7,020 nt of DNA from contig JACDAP010000293.1 in NCBI GenBank assembly GCA_013695395.1, forward strand, positions 1 through 7,020. Reading direction: 5' to 3'. Shown here in pieces: positions 6,063 to 7,020 of this stretch (position 1 is the first letter of the stretch; each line of letters starts with the position of its first letter). The stretch comes from Solirubrobacterales bacterium (GTDB taxonomy: Bacteria; Actinomycetota; Thermoleophilia; Solirubrobacterales; Solirubrobacteraceae). The position numbers and the translations under genes are program-made. The notes under the pieces were generated by a model. That model did not search any database. It was not told where the DNA came from and saw only the letters and a program-made list of their open reading frames with translations.

Positions 6063-7020
6063 TCAGGCCGGGAGGGCGCGCTCGATGATCGCGCCCAGGT
6101 CGGCGCCGGCGGGGAGCGTCCCGTAGTTGAGCCCGGACTCGCGGCCGAGCCTCGAGGCCACGAACGCGTCGGCGACCGGCGCGGGCGCGTGGCGCAGCAG
6201 CAGGCCGGCCTGCCAGGCGGTGGCCATGTCCTCCACCACGCGGCGGGCGCGCACCTCGAGCGTGTCGGGCTCGGAGAAGGCGGCCTTCAGCTCTGTGACC
6301 CGGGCGTCGTAGCGGGCGTCGGCGCCGCTCGCGTGCTCGAGCTCGGCGAAGAAGACGTCGAAGGCGCCCGGCTCCTTGGCCAGGGTACGCAGCACGTCGA
6401 GCGCGTTCACGTTCCCGGAGCCCTCCCAGACGGAGTTCAGCGGGGCCTCACGGTAGAGGCGCGGCATCCCGGACTCCTCCACGTAGCCGTTGCCGCCCAG
6501 GCACTCGAGCGCCTCGACCGCGACCCCCGGGGAGCGCTTGCAGACGTGGAACTTGGCCACCGCGGTCCCGAGCCGGCGCAGGGCCTTGTCGCCTTCGTCG
6601 TACGCGCGAGCGAGACGCATCGCCAGCGCGGTGGACGCCTCGCTCTCGAGCGCCAGATCGGCGAGGACGTTCTGCATGAGCGGCTGGTCGGCGAGCGTCC
6701 GTCCGAACGCGGCCCGATGGCGGGTGTGGTGGATCGCCTGCGTGACGGCCATCCGCATGCCGGCGGCGGAGCCGATGGTGCAGTCCAGACGCGTGTGGCC
6801 GACCATCTCGATGATCGTCCGCACGCCGCGCCCGGGCTCGCCGACCATCCGGCCCCAGGTGCCATCGAACTCGACCTCCGAGCTCGCGTTGGACTTGTTG
6901 CCGAGCTTGTCCTTCAGTCGCTGGAGGTAGAACGGGTTGCGCGTGCCGTCCGGGAGCAGGCGCGGGACCGCGAAGCAGCCGACGCCCTCGTCGGTCTGCG
7001 CGAGCACGAGGAAGAGGTCG
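6063..7020 (-). CDS. AidB-type acyl-CoA dehydrogenase, C-terminal part (N-terminus outside the window)
   Basis: The last 318 or so codons of a flavoprotein of the acyl-CoA dehydrogenase superfamily; E. coli AidB is about 540 aa. The frame is open to the window edge, so the GTG at 7007 is internal. RLKDKLGNKSNASSEVEF is the hallmark of the AidB branch. It is followed by the family FAD/CoA motifs RAAFGRTLADQPLMQ and ECLGGNGYVEESGMPRLYRE. WEGSGN carries the glutamate (codon 6425-6423) that aligns with the catalytic base of the superfamily (MCAD Glu376). It probably oxidises an acyl-CoA using FAD, feeding electrons to ETF. AidB itself is linked to the alkylation response and binds DNA, but actinobacteria have many relatives of unknown substrate, so I give no gene symbol. 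It is the first gene visible in an operon with the hydrolase and protease. Confidence 0.92.
   Translation of the reverse strand, partial: DLFLVLAQTDEGVGCFAVPRLLPDGTRNPFYLQRLKDKLGNKSNASSEVEFDGTWGRMVGEPGRGVRTIIEMVGHTRLDCTIGSAAGMRMAVTQAIHHTRHRAAFGRTLADQPLMQNVLADLALESEASTALAMRLARAYDEGDKALRRLGTAVAKFHVCKRSPGVAVEALECLGGNGYVEESGMPRLYREAPLNSVWEGSGNVNALDVLRTLAKEPGAFDVFFAELEHASGADARYDARVTELKAAFSEPDTLEVRARRVVEDMATAWQAGLLLRHAPAPVADAFVASRLGRESGLNYGTLPAGADLGAIIERALPA

Noticed and set aside
6063..7007. GTG at 7007 as the true start of the acyl-CoA dehydrogenase
   Set aside because: The frame remains open to the window edge with family-typical residues (Asp-Leu-Phe-Leu) before it, and the family needs some 200 more N-terminal residues.

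Overview
The window is a dense, GC-rich (roughly 70% by eye) stretch of bacterial chromosome. Every gene I can support lies on the minus strand, so the genes read from right to left. Codon bias, protein style and the type of succinate dehydrogenase suggest an actinobacterium, possibly of the Thermoleophilia/Solirubrobacterales kind. That placement is inference from style, not from a marker gene. I see no mobile elements, tRNA, rRNA or CRISPR.

Right half, in transcription order: a 5'-truncated AidB-type acyl-CoA dehydrogenase (6063-7020), an alpha/beta hydrolase with an aspartate nucleophile (5259-6059, GTG start), and a membrane-embedded M50 (site-2) metalloprotease with a C-terminal CBS pair (4120-5259). 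These are packed with a 3-nt gap and then a 1-nt stop/start overlap (TGATG), so they look like one translationally coupled operon. No shared substrate or pathway is evident.

A 120-nt intergenic region (4000-4119) follows. It holds a perfect 9-bp hairpin and a lone AT-rich hexamer (TATACA) that may be the -10 box of the next operon.

Left half: a three-gene operon sdhA (2305-3999), sdhB (1134-2291) and sdhE (163-1131), with gaps of 13 and 2 nt. This is the non-classical 'type E' succinate dehydrogenase/fumarate reductase. The flavoprotein and Fe-S subunits are paired with an HdrB-like protein carrying two CCG domains, instead of the haem-containing SdhC/SdhD membrane anchors. SdhB has an extra cysteine predicted to turn the [3Fe-4S] centre into a second [4Fe-4S] centre. 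It has also lost the classical quinone-site residues and carries a long C-terminal extension. SdhA has alanine at the flavin-loop position that is Gln in E. coli SdhA and Glu in FrdA. Together they should oxidise succinate (or reduce fumarate) in the cytoplasm and pass electrons via SdhB to SdhE and a quinone, probably menaquinone.

Left edge (1-162): a possible start of one more minus-strand gene running off the window, plus two perfect inverted repeats. The operon architecture is clear. The most unusual points are the details of the SdhABE cofactor sites.
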